DNA of 27,599 bases from positions 1 to 27,599 of the IMG/VR virus record IMGVR_UViG_3300027754_000348. One strand, written 5' to 3'. The DNA is from a virus. Below the pieces are notes generated by a model. It had not been told where the DNA came from, searched no databases, and saw only the letters and a program-made list of their open reading frames with translations. Both the position numbers and the translations under genes were made by a program. This document shows, in pieces, positions 14,248 through 23,470 of the stretch (position 1 is the stretch's first letter; each line of letters starts with the position of its first letter).

Positions 14248-14586
14248 TTGGCTACAACCATATACAATATCGAAGAAATAGAGCTCCAAAATGGAGCTAA
14301 AGTTAAGTTAAAGCCTTTAACAATTAAAGAGCTTAGAAAGTTCATGGCGGCTATTCAAAAAACTGCCGACTCAAAAACAGAAGACGCAACACTAACCATC
14401 TTGATTGATGCTTGTGCAGTTGCGCTAGAAAAGCAGTTACCAGAATTGGTAGCAGATAGAGATGCATTAGAAGATGCACTCGACGTCCCCACAATCAATC
14501 GCATACTTGAAGTATGTGGTGGGATTAAGATGGACGACCCAAACCTTCTAGCGGCAGCGGTACTGGCTGGACAGACCTCGATTTAG
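14248..14586 (+). CDS. Tail assembly chaperone G, 112 aa
   Basis: The start is TTG with AAGGAGG seven bases upstream. Position between tube and tape measure, small size and helical content (IKELRKFMAAIQKTADSK, ATLTILIDACAVALEKQLPELV, DVPTINRILEVCGGIK) fit the gpG chaperone, which binds the tape measure and recruits tube subunits. It terminates at TAG 14584-14586. A slippery heptamer 40 bases before the stop gives the longer GT product. Unusually for a well-translated gene the start codon is TTG, which may hold the chaperone dose down. Confidence 0.85.
   Translation: MATTIYNIEEIELQNGAKVKLKPLTIKELRKFMAAIQKTADSKTEDATLTILIDACAVALEKQLPELVADRDALEDALDVPTINRILEVCGGIKMDDPNLLAAAVLAGQTSI
14538..14544 (+). 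promoter_or_regulatory. Programmed -1 frameshift site CCCAAAC
   Basis: In the frame of gene G this reads C CCA AAC, the canonical X XXY YYZ pattern. After slipping back one base, the ribosome reads CCT TCT AGC and onward with no stop to TAA at 14901-14903. The first post-slip residues PSSGSGTGWTDLDLAALLGEVF join smoothly to the second frame. A short G/C-rich stretch (GCGGCAGCGGTACTGGCTGG) follows and could fold. Confidence 0.88.
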
Positions 14587-14903
14587 CCGCTTTGCTTGGA
14601 GAAGTTTTTCTTTTAGGTAATTGGAAAAATTACAACGAATTAGAAGAAAATCTTTCAATGCCAGAATTAATACAAACTTTTAAATCAATGCAAAAAACTG
14701 AAGAAGAGAAAAGAAAGTTCTTAGCTATGCTTCAGGGAGTTGATTTAGAAGACAATAAAAATGAAGGTCCATCTTTTGACGATGTCAGACTAAGGGGTCT
14801 CGGAATAGATGCTAATGCGTCAGATGTAGTTTCTCTACAAGGCGTGGTAGCAAAAGAGGCAGGGTTTGGAGTCGGAGCAGGATTAGGATATGTTAAGGAG
14901 TAA
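14544..14903 (+). CDS. Tail assembly chaperone T domain, made as G-T fusion by -1 frameshift (about 218 aa)
   Basis: The second frame, one base back from gene G, has no convincing start of its own (the TTG at 14592 has no ribosome site), and its coding-like sequence extends upstream to the slippery site. The fusion would be 99 residues of G plus 119 from this frame. The T part contains GWTDLDLAALLGEVFLLGNWKNYNELEENLSM, helical ELIQTFKSMQKTEEEKRKFLAMLQGV, and a Gly/Val-rich end. In lambda-like phages, the small amount of GT binds the tube subunit while G coats the tape measure. The read-through stop is ten bases before the tape measure ATG. Confidence 0.82.
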   Translation, partial: PSSGSGTGWTDLDLAALLGEVFLLGNWKNYNELEENLSMPELIQTFKSMQKTEEEKRKFLAMLQGVDLEDNKNEGPSFDDVRLRGLGIDANASDVVSLQGVVAKEAGFGVGAGLGYVKE

Positions 14904-14913
14904 TATAATATAA

Positions 14914-17900
14914 ATGGCTGATGAAAATATAGTCACCAATATAGTCGCTAAGTCCGACTTCTCAAACCTTATTGCAGATCTTCATAAGGTTTCTTACTCC
15001 TTAACTTCTTTACAAGATAAATTAATAGCAACAAACAAAACACTAGCTTCTCAAGTAGGAGTAATGAACCGCTCATTTGCGGAAACATTACGTAGTACTG
15101 GGCAGTACTCTACACGCTTTGTCAGCCTAACCTCTGATGTAGATAAGTTTGGCAATCAACTTGAAAAAGGCCAAATGAAATTAAGTAAGTTTTTTAATGT
15201 TTATGGACAGCATGCAAAGACAAGTGGCGGATTAATAAGAGATTTAGCTAGACAGCAAGTTCAATTACAGAACGCAATCATGCAGCCTTTGGGTAAAAAT
15301 GCCGAAGGCTTAATGCAATATAATGTTCATATTCCAAGAGGATTAGATGAGATAAAAAATAAAACAGCTATAGCAAGACAAGAATTACAAATCATGAATA
15401 AGGTTGTTCAACAGGGTGCTGGACAATTAATCAATTGGGGTAAAAATACACAGTGGGCTGGTCGTCAATTAACAGTAGGATTAACTGTTCCATTAGTAGC
15501 ATTTGGTAAAGCTAGCGCAGATGCCTTCAAACAAGCCGATGAACAATTAGTTCGTTTAACAAAAGTTTATGGCGGGGTTGCTCAAACTAGCGCAGCGGAT
15601 TTAGCAAAAATTAGAGCAGAAGTTTCAAAGACTGCATCAGACTTATCTAAATCTTATGGCTCATCATTTAAAGATACTTTGTCTTTAGCAGCGGATATAG
15701 CCGCAACTGGTAAACAAGGAGATGACTTATTAGGATCTCTTAGAGAAACTACTCGTCTTTCAGTGCTTGGCGAAGTTGATAAACAAGATGCCATGAAAGC
15801 AACATTAGCAATTCAATCTGCATTTAAACAGAATACAGAACAGCTTACAGAGTCTATTAATTTTTTAAACGCAGTAGAAAACCAGACATCTACTACTCTA
15901 AACGATTTAGTAGAAGCAATTCCTAAAGCTGGTCCTATTATTAAAGGACTGGGAGGAAGCATACAAGATTTAGCTCTTTACTTAACGGCAATGAGAGAAG
16001 GCGGAATTAATGCATCAGAAGGTGCTAACGCTTTAAAGTCAGGACTTGCATCTCTTATTAACCCAACTAAAGTTGCAAAGGGAATGTTTCAAGATCTTGG
16101 AATTAGCTTAGAAGACATAGTAAATAAAAATGCTGGCAATACAACAGCAACATTGTTAGAGTTGCAAGCAGCGCTAGAAACATTAAATCCTTTACAAAAG
16201 CAACAAGCTTTAGAGCAATTATTTGGTAAGTTCCAATTTGCTAGAATGAATGCGTTGTTTGAAAACCTTGGAAAACAAGGAAGCCAAACATTACAGGTAT
16301 TAGATTTAATGAAAGCTAGTTCCCAAGACCTTGCATCCTTAGCAGGTAGAGAATTAGGTCAAGTAACAGAATCAGCATCTGGTAAATATCGCAGAGCAGT
16401 AGAAGGATTAAGAGCAGATTTAGCTGGTATAGGAGATCAATTTTTAAACATTAACTCTAACTTAATTAATTTTGTTGATGGAGTAATTAAATTTGTACAG
16501 CAATTGCCTGGACCAATTAAGCAAGCCCTTGGATTCTTTGGTATGTTAACTGCAGTAGCTGGACCACTAATTATGTTGACTGGTGTATTGGGTAACTTTT
16601 TTGGATATATTATTAAAGGAGCCTATCACTTTAAATCATTATTCAAAGGCGGAGAAGGCTGGAAATTATTAACTCCAGAAATACTGGCTGCTCAAAAAGC
16701 AGGAGCTCTTGTAGAAACAACTTTTTATAGTGATGCTAAAGCCGCAGCAGTATTAAAACAATCTATAAATGAGTTAGCTTTATCATATGCTAACTTACAG
16801 CAAAAAGCTTCTATGGCCGCAACATCAACAAATCCTGCAGTTAGAACTGCTGGTGGTAATTTAATAATGGCTGGTGGCGGACAAAGACAAGTAGACCCAA
16901 ATAACCCAATGACTGGGAAAAGAGACACAAGAGATTTCTCTCATATAAATCCTGTTGGGCAAATGAGTCCAGTCCAAAAACAAAATCAAACAATATTTGG
17001 AGTGCTTCCTGGATCTGAAAAAGTAAACGCAAGAATTAGTAACAACCCTCAAATGTATATGAATCAAGATATGCCTAAAATTCCAGGTCTTACAACTATA
17101 AATGGAGTATCTACTGGCATAGTAGCTGCTGAAGCAGCAAAATGGCATGCAATGACTGGAGCACTTGCGATGCAATCTCAAGCAGAAATTAAATTATTAA
17201 AAGTTGAAGTTGCTCAAACAGGATTAATTACTCATGAACTATCTACATCTTATCAGGCTTTACTACCAGAAATGACAAGATTAACAGCACTTGCCGCTAC
17301 TAAATCTCAAGCAATTGTTGCACAATTACAAGCTGGTAAAATGAGTGTAGATCAAGCAATGATTAGAATAAGAGCACTCAACTTTGAAATAGAAGCAATG
17401 ATGGGTCAGGCTGCAACCCAAGTGGCAGCAACTCAAGGAAGAAATATAAACCTTACAGGCGTACCGTTATTAAATCAAGCAGTTGTAGGTCCAGATGGAA
17501 AATCAAACTTTAAGGAATTAAGTAGGCCAGGAAGAACTAGAGGTTTACTCAGCACTATTGCTGCAAGATTAGGCGTAAAAACATATGGTGCTGGATACAG
17601 CATGGAAACAACGATTCCTAAAAAGATGGCAGATGGAGGAAGTGTTGGAGGATCTGGAAACACAGATACCGTTCCAGCAATGCTTACCCCTGGAGAATTT
17701 GTTATAAATAAAAAAGCCACTGCTGCAAATCTTCCATTGCTTCAAGCAATAAATGGAGCAGGAAGTTCTGGTCCAGGATTTAATGCAGGAGCAAGTGGTC
17801 CCATACGATTCCAAAGAGGTCATGCTGGAGCACAATTATCTCCTAATAATTTAGACATATCACAATTAGCAAGAGGAACTAGAAGCGTATCTTATGTAGC

Positions 17901-20900
17901 ACAAGGAATTCCAATTTGGATGACAGATACAATGAATCAAGAATTAAGATCTAACAGGCCTGGAATGAACGGAATGCAAATATGGAATCAATTTGCAACT
18001 GGATTACGTTCAGGCAGACATCCATTAGAACCATTAACATTAATAGCAAATCAAATGGGACTGTCTGGAGAAGAACAAAATTTAAATAAAATATTTTCAG
18101 AAATGATGAATGATTTATCTGGACCTAATGCAAATAAACAATTTGTAGGAGGAACAAAAGATTCATTTGAAAATTATTTTAATAATAAATATGTTCCCAA
18201 GTTATCTCCAGAGTTAAATAAAATTTGGCATTCATATGGTACTGCGTATGGAGCAAGAGGAACTAGATCAAAAGTAGGACTAGGAACAGTTAATATAGAT
18301 CCAAAAACTGGAGCAATGACAGGAATTCAAGGAAGAAATAATCCATTAACTAAAGGAATTCCAGCAGGAGTTTTAGGTTCATTTTCTGGTTCAAGTTTCT
18401 CTGGATCAAAATCAAGACAAGCAAGTTCTATTAATTTAATTAGAGCAGTATTATCATCTATACGTAATCCATTAGCTGGTTCTGGTTATCATACTTATCA
18501 AAAAGTTAATCGTGGTGGAATTATTGGGATGAATGATGGCGGAATGGTTCCAGGATATGCTCGTGGTGGAATGGTAGGCGGAATGCTTGGACAAATGGCT
18601 TTACCAATGCTTGGATACATGGGGGGACAATCAATAGGAACTCAACTTGGTGGTTCAGGTGGAGGAATGGCTGGAGGATTTATTGGATCAATGCTTCCTT
18701 CAATGCTTATGGGAGGAATGGGAGCAGGCAGAACTGCCCCAGGCTCTGATGAGGCCTATGAAAAATATGCAAGTAAATTAAACACAGCGTATACAGCAAA
18801 CAATAAATTTTCATTATCTTTAGCAAATTCAGCAGCACAAGGATCTAAACTTTCTAAATCTCTTATGATGATTGTAGGCGGAATAACCAAAACAAATATT
18901 GTACTAGCTGCTGGAACAACTGCTTTAATGGTTGGATATAACGCATTTAAAAATTATCAAAAAGGAGTTGAACTAAATAATTCTACTTTTGGTCTTACCG
19001 CCGAGGCCGCAGAAAAAGCGGGACTAAAAGTAAAAGATTATAACTCAAGCATTAAAGATTCTATTAGTACAATAAATGCTACTATCGAAAGAAACAAAAT
19101 GCTTTACGATAGCATGAACTCTGCGGGAGTTCCAATTAAAATGACTATTGAAGAATACAAAAAATTAAAAGAAGAAGTCAAAGTCAGCATGAGCAGCTCT
19201 ATTGAAGCAATTAACAGAATGAAAGAAACAGATTTAAAAGATTATGCAGAAAGACTAAAGGCTCAGATGATTGCGGCTGGCGCTTCTGCAGACGACGCTG
19301 CTAAAAAAATATATGCTGCTTTTGCTTTGTCTAACAAGTTTGCCCTAGCGGGATCTTCAACAGTGGGAAGTTTTGGATTCAATAACATTAAAGACGGGAT
19401 ATCCGCAGCAATAGAGGCTTTTCAAGTATTCCTTCAAGTAACTAACGATAGGGAAAGCACAGAGGCTCAAGGATTGGCTTTAACAACATCTCTAGAAGCA
19501 GCAAACAAAGCCGTAGAAGAAGCAATTGCTCTTAGTCAAAAGAAATCTGAAGCGGATAAAACTGGAAAAACTGAAGTAATATCTAGATCTCAAGCAGAGA
19601 TTCAAGTTCTTGATGCAATAAAAGCAAAGGTTTCTACACAAGGAAATATTTCTCAAGGTCTATTAGATACTATAATTGATCAAAATAAAGAAGCAAGCAA
19701 ATTCCTTTCTTTGCAAGATACAGCTTTAAGCACTTATCAAAAATTAAGACTTCAAGCTCAAGGCTATACTGGAGACCTATCAATGGGTGCAGAAGCGGCA
19801 GATCGCCTGTTTTCAATGAGAGCTGCAATTGAGTCTAAAGTTACAACATATTCTACTTCTCAAGGTGGCCCGTTATTTGGATTATCTCAAAAATTAAAAG
19901 ATGCGCAAGCACAATATAAAAAATTACAGTTAGCATCTGAAGGAGCTAGTGTTCAACAGCAAGTTGATTCACGAAAAGCCACAGAAGCAATTAATGAAAA
20001 AATTAAAAAGATTAAAGAAGAAGCTGATGCAAGACGTAAAGCATTATCTCAACAACAACAAGACGAAGACTTCTTAATTCAAATTAAGAAAAAACAATTA
20101 GAATACCAGAATGCTTTAGCTGCTGGAGATATGTCAACGGCGGCTCAGGCTCAATTAGATCTTCAGTCTTTAAATAAACAACAACAAGTTACTGAGGCAA
20201 CAAGGGCAATTGATGAAAAAGAAAAATTAGATCTTAAGCCTTTAGAAGATGAACTTAAAAGGCTTTCAGATGTTAATCAAAAACTTTCAGACTCAGCAGC
20301 ATCAGCTGGAAATGGGTTACAAAAACTTTCAACAGATATAGAAAAATATAAAACACAAATGTCTGGATTTATTCAGTCTTTAACTAATTTTTATACATTT
20401 ATAAATAATCCAAACAACAAAAATAAAAGCGTAGAAGGAGAAGCGGCAAGATTTCTAAAAGATGCTCAAGAATCTGGAATCAAAATGCCAAACAAATTTG
20501 ATGGCCCAAGACAAAAATCAAGCACTGAAATGGCCCAAGAAATTGCTGGAAGATATAAAGATTTGTTGACAAATATTGATGCAGACACGGCTGTTATTAC
20601 TGTAAAGTCAGCAACACTTAATGGGGAAGCAATTGCTGGAGAAACACCAAAAGCAGGATATACAGGACAGTATGGTGGAGCAAGAACCCCTGTTGCTCCA
20701 AAAACTACTACTTACTCAAAAAAACCAGAATATTCTCCAGGAAGTTATTTTAGTTATAACGCCCCAACAGTTCCTAAATTACATAATTTAAACGGACCAG
20801 TTCCTGGCCCATACGGAAAAGAAGTATCTGCTATATTAAAAGCTGGAACAGAAGGCGTTTACCAAGAGCCATATATTAATTCATTAAAAAATAATCAAAA

Positions 20901-21042
20901 TAATACAACGGGTGGGGTGTTTAATTTTTCTTCAATAGTCAATGCTGCAGAGGGGCAAGATGCAAACCAAATAGCTGATGCAGTTTTAAGAAAAGTTGCG
21001 CAAGCTACTAAAGAAATGAATACTAAGATGGGGGTTAGATAA
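14914..21042 (+). CDS. Tape measure protein, 2042 aa
   Basis: It sets tail length, then exits during DNA injection. In order: helical N-terminus; a TP901-type tape measure core at about 198-400 (ASADAFKQADEQLVRLTKVYGG, FKDTLSLAADIAATG, LYLTAMREGGINASEGANALKSG); a hydrophobic segment at about 539-570 (FFGMLTAVAGPLIMLTGVLG); the motif NTDTVPAMLTPGEFVINKKA at about 916-935; an unusual segment at about 965-1195; Gly/Met-rich hydrophobic stretches (about 1200-1280); another membrane-like helix (about 1318-1345); and a long coiled coil (about 1650-1815). The C-terminus is Pro/Gly-rich. AAGGAG (14895-14900) lies 13 bases before ATG, a long spacing. With the usual 1.5 angstrom per residue, 2042 residues would predict a tail of up to about 300 nm, less if the insert is not helical. 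The stop overlaps the next ATG by one base. Confidence 0.93.
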   Translation: MADENIVTNIVAKSDFSNLIADLHKVSYSLTSLQDKLIATNKTLASQVGVMNRSFAETLRSTGQYSTRFVSLTSDVDKFGNQLEKGQMKLSKFFNVYGQHAKTSGGLIRDLARQQVQLQNAIMQPLGKNAEGLMQYNVHIPRGLDEIKNKTAIARQELQIMNKVVQQGAGQLINWGKNTQWAGRQLTVGLTVPLVAFGKASADAFKQADEQLVRLTKVYGGVAQTSAADLAKIRAEVSKTASDLSKSYGSSFKDTLSLAADIAATGKQGDDLLGSLRETTRLSVLGEVDKQDAMKATLAIQSAFKQNTEQLTESINFLNAVENQTSTTLNDLVEAIPKAGPIIKGLGGSIQDLALYLTAMREGGINASEGANALKSGLASLINPTKVAKGMFQDLGISLEDIVNKNAGNTTATLLELQAALETLNPLQKQQALEQLFGKFQFARMNALFENLGKQGSQTLQVLDLMKASSQDLASLAGRELGQVTESASGKYRRAVEGLRADLAGIGDQFLNINSNLINFVDGVIKFVQQLPGPIKQALGFFGMLTAVAGPLIMLTGVLGNFFGYIIKGAYHFKSLFKGGEGWKLLTPEILAAQKAGALVETTFYSDAKAAAVLKQSINELALSYANLQQKASMAATSTNPAVRTAGGNLIMAGGGQRQVDPNNPMTGKRDTRDFSHINPVGQMSPVQKQNQTIFGVLPGSEKVNARISNNPQMYMNQDMPKIPGLTTINGVSTGIVAAEAAKWHAMTGALAMQSQAEIKLLKVEVAQTGLITHELSTSYQALLPEMTRLTALAATKSQAIVAQLQAGKMSVDQAMIRIRALNFEIEAMMGQAATQVAATQGRNINLTGVPLLNQAVVGPDGKSNFKELSRPGRTRGLLSTIAARLGVKTYGAGYSMETTIPKKMADGGSVGGSGNTDTVPAMLTPGEFVINKKATAANLPLLQAINGAGSSGPGFNAGASGPIRFQRGHAGAQLSPNNLDISQLARGTRSVSYVAQGIPIWMTDTMNQELRSNRPGMNGMQIWNQFATGLRSGRHPLEPLTLIANQMGLSGEEQNLNKIFSEMMNDLSGPNANKQFVGGTKDSFENYFNNKYVPKLSPELNKIWHSYGTAYGARGTRSKVGLGTVNIDPKTGAMTGIQGRNNPLTKGIPAGVLGSFSGSSFSGSKSRQASSINLIRAVLSSIRNPLAGSGYHTYQKVNRGGIIGMNDGGMVPGYARGGMVGGMLGQMALPMLGYMGGQSIGTQLGGSGGGMAGGFIGSMLPSMLMGGMGAGRTAPGSDEAYEKYASKLNTAYTANNKFSLSLANSAAQGSKLSKSLMMIVGGITKTNIVLAAGTTALMVGYNAFKNYQKGVELNNSTFGLTAEAAEKAGLKVKDYNSSIKDSISTINATIERNKMLYDSMNSAGVPIKMTIEEYKKLKEEVKVSMSSSIEAINRMKETDLKDYAERLKAQMIAAGASADDAAKKIYAAFALSNKFALAGSSTVGSFGFNNIKDGISAAIEAFQVFLQVTNDRESTEAQGLALTTSLEAANKAVEEAIALSQKKSEADKTGKTEVISRSQAEIQVLDAIKAKVSTQGNISQGLLDTIIDQNKEASKFLSLQDTALSTYQKLRLQAQGYTGDLSMGAEAADRLFSMRAAIESKVTTYSTSQGGPLFGLSQKLKDAQAQYKKLQLASEGASVQQQVDSRKATEAINEKIKKIKEEADARRKALSQQQQDEDFLIQIKKKQLEYQNALAAGDMSTAAQAQLDLQSLNKQQQVTEATRAIDEKEKLDLKPLEDELKRLSDVNQKLSDSAASAGNGLQKLSTDIEKYKTQMSGFIQSLTNFYTFINNPNNKNKSVEGEAARFLKDAQESGIKMPNKFDGPRQKSSTEMAQEIAGRYKDLLTNIDADTAVITVKSATLNGEAIAGETPKAGYTGQYGGARTPVAPKTTTYSKKPEYSPGSYFSYNAPTVPKLHNLNGPVPGPYGKEVSAILKAGTEGVYQEPYINSLKNNQNNTTGGVFNFSSIVNAAEGQDANQIADAVLRKVAQATKEMNTKMGVR

Positions 21043-21500
21043 TGGCATTTATTACTTTACCCGTAGGATCATTAATATATTTAAATACTACATTAAAGCT
21101 ATCCGAGCACAATCGTCAACCAGTTTCTATTGAACATAATAGAATTGAAAAACAACAAAGAATGGCAAACGGAACTCTTCGTAAGTTCTTTATTGCAGAT
21201 AAAAAATCTATAAGCGTAACATGGAACATGCTGCCATCATTTTCTACATTTACGGTAGACGGCGGATATGGGGCAATGGATCTTAAAGCATTTTATGATG
21301 GGGCAGCAGTCAAAGCCTCTGGAGCATTATCTGGAAAAAGCTCATTTGATGTTGCCTTATCATATGGTGGAACAACGCAAAACCTAACAATGGTATTTAA
21401 TTCCTGCTCATTTGAACTTGTAAAAAGAAACGTTAAGCAGGTTTCAGGCGATACAGCACAGGAGTTTTGGAACGTCTCTCTTTCTATGGATGAAGTTTAA
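21042..21500 (+). CDS. Minor tail protein (distal-tail/tube-fold type), 152 aa
   Basis: A beta-rich protein right after the tape measure. Visible features are LKLSEHNRQPVSIEHNRIEKQQRMANGTLRKFFIADKKSISVTWNMLPS, then GYGAMDLKAFYDG, then strands MVFNSCSFELVKRNV and EFWNVSLSMDEV. From memory, this EHNR...RIEKKQRM...FIADKK pattern is shared by small minor tail proteins of actinobacteriophages that likely adopt the tube fold and sit at the distal end of the tail. TAATG overlaps join it to both neighbours, so the three genes should be made together. Fold and position are well supported; the exact site in the tip is inferred. Confidence 0.72.
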   Translation: MAFITLPVGSLIYLNTTLKLSEHNRQPVSIEHNRIEKQQRMANGTLRKFFIADKKSISVTWNMLPSFSTFTVDGGYGAMDLKAFYDGAAVKASGALSGKSSFDVALSYGGTTQNLTMVFNSCSFELVKRNVKQVSGDTAQEFWNVSLSMDEV

Positions 21501-23470
21501 TGATAACTGCGTCAACTCCTTTAAAGGATATTTTCTATCAAAACACAAGCGTTAAAATAGAAAGCGGCTGTGTTGTAGAATATAACATGAACACAATGCT
21601 AGACTTAACAACATCATCATATGACAATAGCTTGGAGTCATTGTATCAAAAAGATGGAGATGGCAGGTTTAATTTATTCAAAAAATTATTCCCAATTGAT
21701 TCAATTATAAAGCCATTTAGACCAATAAATTCAGGAATTAAATATTTTGTGTTATTGCCAAATGATACATCTTTAAATAGTTTTTCTAGTTATAGACAAA
21801 TTTCTTATCCTAATTCTCAGCCAAGAATATATTATCCAGGAACAACTACAGCGTATAAATACTGGGTAACTCCTAAAAATCAAAATGTTAATCTGACGGT
21901 TAACTATGCTCCATCAGGAACTAAGTATGCATTAACAAATAAAATTGTGGTGTCTTTTGAAAAATATCATGCGCTTCCAAGCACATATACAATTACTATA
22001 ACTAAATCAGATAATACTACAACGGTTGTTGGTCCGTATTCTCCGCCAGCAAGCGGTAATGCATTTCTTTATTATAACGGTTCTTCTTGGAGCACAAGTG
22101 CCTGGACAGAGCCAATATCATACCCGTCTCCAATTAGTATTAAATCAATTAACCTTACAGCAGTAAATCCTATGGGGGATAAAATAGTCGGGGTGATAGA
22201 GGTATCTGCTAGATGGGTAAAAGACTTATCATCAGACATAGAATCATTTTCTATAAGCAAAGAGTCATCTGCCAATAAAGATGATATCCTTCCAGTAGGA
22301 ACAATAACTGCAAATAGTTTATCTATAAACTTTTCTAATTATGATCAGACCGATTTAAAATATATTTCATACGATACATCTTTAACAAGCATTAGTTCTG
22401 CAAAAACATATATGTTTAAAAACATAGAGTTGCGTCCGTATCTTAAAGTATTTCATTCTAGTGGAGCAATAACTAGTGGATCAGACGTGTACGATAGAGT
22501 TGAGCAAGGCGTATTTTTTGTTAATGATTGGTCAATATCTAGCTACGGACAAGTTGCCGCAACCGCTTTAGACAGTTCAAAATATTTAATGGATACAATT
22601 GCTCCAGATATTCTTTGTGAATCTTATCCAGTAACTGCTATTTTAAGAAGATTGCTAGATTCAATAGGGTTTACAAATTATAATTTTAATTTGCACAGTA
22701 CTGAAACCTCAGTTCCCCTAATTGATTATTTTTGGACAGACGGCTCTAAAACAATATGGGAGAATATTCAAGAATTATGTAGAGATATACAAATGAATGC
22801 CGTTGTAGACGAAAATAATATTCTTCAGTTTTATAGTAGAGACTACATGTATAACACGTCAGGCAGAACAATAAACTGGAATTTCTATCATGAAAATGAT
22901 TCAGCAACCAGCAGGCTAGCCAACATACAAGAATTTTCTCAAAAAGAAATTCCTTCGTCAAATAAGGTTAAAGTGTTTTGGTCAACTCCAGTATCTTCAA
23001 GGTACACTGGAACATCTGCGCCGCTATGGCAATCTCAACCAAGTTTTTTAATGGCTGGTGGATTAAGCAATCAAATAGATGCAGCAGCTACAGAAATATC
23101 GCTAGATTTTACTACAATTGATGAAGTTAGTAGATTTCAATCCTCATTTAATTTTAATGGCTTTTTTTTAATAGACTCAGAAATATTAGAATTTGATGCA
23201 ATTGAATATCAATATTATCCAATTAATGGAAACGGGTACACGCCAGTTTGGATAACATCGTCTTCAGATATAAATAAATATAAAACTCTTTCTAAACCAG
23301 GTTATTCAGACATAGATAATCCAACAAATACTGCATACTTTAGACCGACTGGTAAATATAGAATTAAAACTAGAGGGGCAATGAATACAACAGCAGCATC
23401 TCACAGTTCATCAGAAAGTGCAACAAGCATGCTAAGCGATTGGTCTGAGATTATGGTTACGGTAAAATAA
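21500..23470 (+). CDS. Minor tail/tip hub-like protein, 656 aa
   Basis: Starts with ATG overlapping the upstream stop. The N-terminus (ASTPLKDIFYQNTSVKIESGCVVEYNMN) resembles actinophage minor tail proteins that begin with a short helical lead and a VEYNM strand. The first third carries a beta insert (about 95-235, YWVTPKNQNVNLTVNYAPSGTKYAL and VVSFEKYHALPSTYTITITKSDN). The central part, SDIESFSISKESSANKDDILPVGTITANSLSINFSNYD to GVFFVNDWSISSYGQVAATALDSSKYLM, and then VTAILRRLLDSIGF and TIWENIQELCRDIQMNAVVDENNILQFYSRD, fits the hub domains of siphovirus tail tips. It probably anchors the receptor-binding proteins. The functional assignment is by family resemblance and order. Confidence 0.7.
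   Translation: MITASTPLKDIFYQNTSVKIESGCVVEYNMNTMLDLTTSSYDNSLESLYQKDGDGRFNLFKKLFPIDSIIKPFRPINSGIKYFVLLPNDTSLNSFSSYRQISYPNSQPRIYYPGTTTAYKYWVTPKNQNVNLTVNYAPSGTKYALTNKIVVSFEKYHALPSTYTITITKSDNTTTVVGPYSPPASGNAFLYYNGSSWSTSAWTEPISYPSPISIKSINLTAVNPMGDKIVGVIEVSARWVKDLSSDIESFSISKESSANKDDILPVGTITANSLSINFSNYDQTDLKYISYDTSLTSISSAKTYMFKNIELRPYLKVFHSSGAITSGSDVYDRVEQGVFFVNDWSISSYGQVAATALDSSKYLMDTIAPDILCESYPVTAILRRLLDSIGFTNYNFNLHSTETSVPLIDYFWTDGSKTIWENIQELCRDIQMNAVVDENNILQFYSRDYMYNTSGRTINWNFYHENDSATSRLANIQEFSQKEIPSSNKVKVFWSTPVSSRYTGTSAPLWQSQPSFLMAGGLSNQIDAAATEISLDFTTIDEVSRFQSSFNFNGFFLIDSEILEFDAIEYQYYPINGNGYTPVWITSSSDINKYKTLSKPGYSDIDNPTNTAYFRPTGKYRIKTRGAMNTTAASHSSSESATSMLSDWSEIMVTVK

Noticed and set aside
14904-14909. 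TATAAT four bases before the tape measure ATG
   Set aside because: Too close for a start codon at or after the transcription start, no TGn, and AAGGAG from the upstream transcript is present; probably chance in AT-rich DNA.
17809-18500. Intein or peptidase within the tape measure
   Set aside because: No splice-junction residues (Cys/Ser start, His-Asn end) and no HxxH or M23-like motif are visible in the segment.
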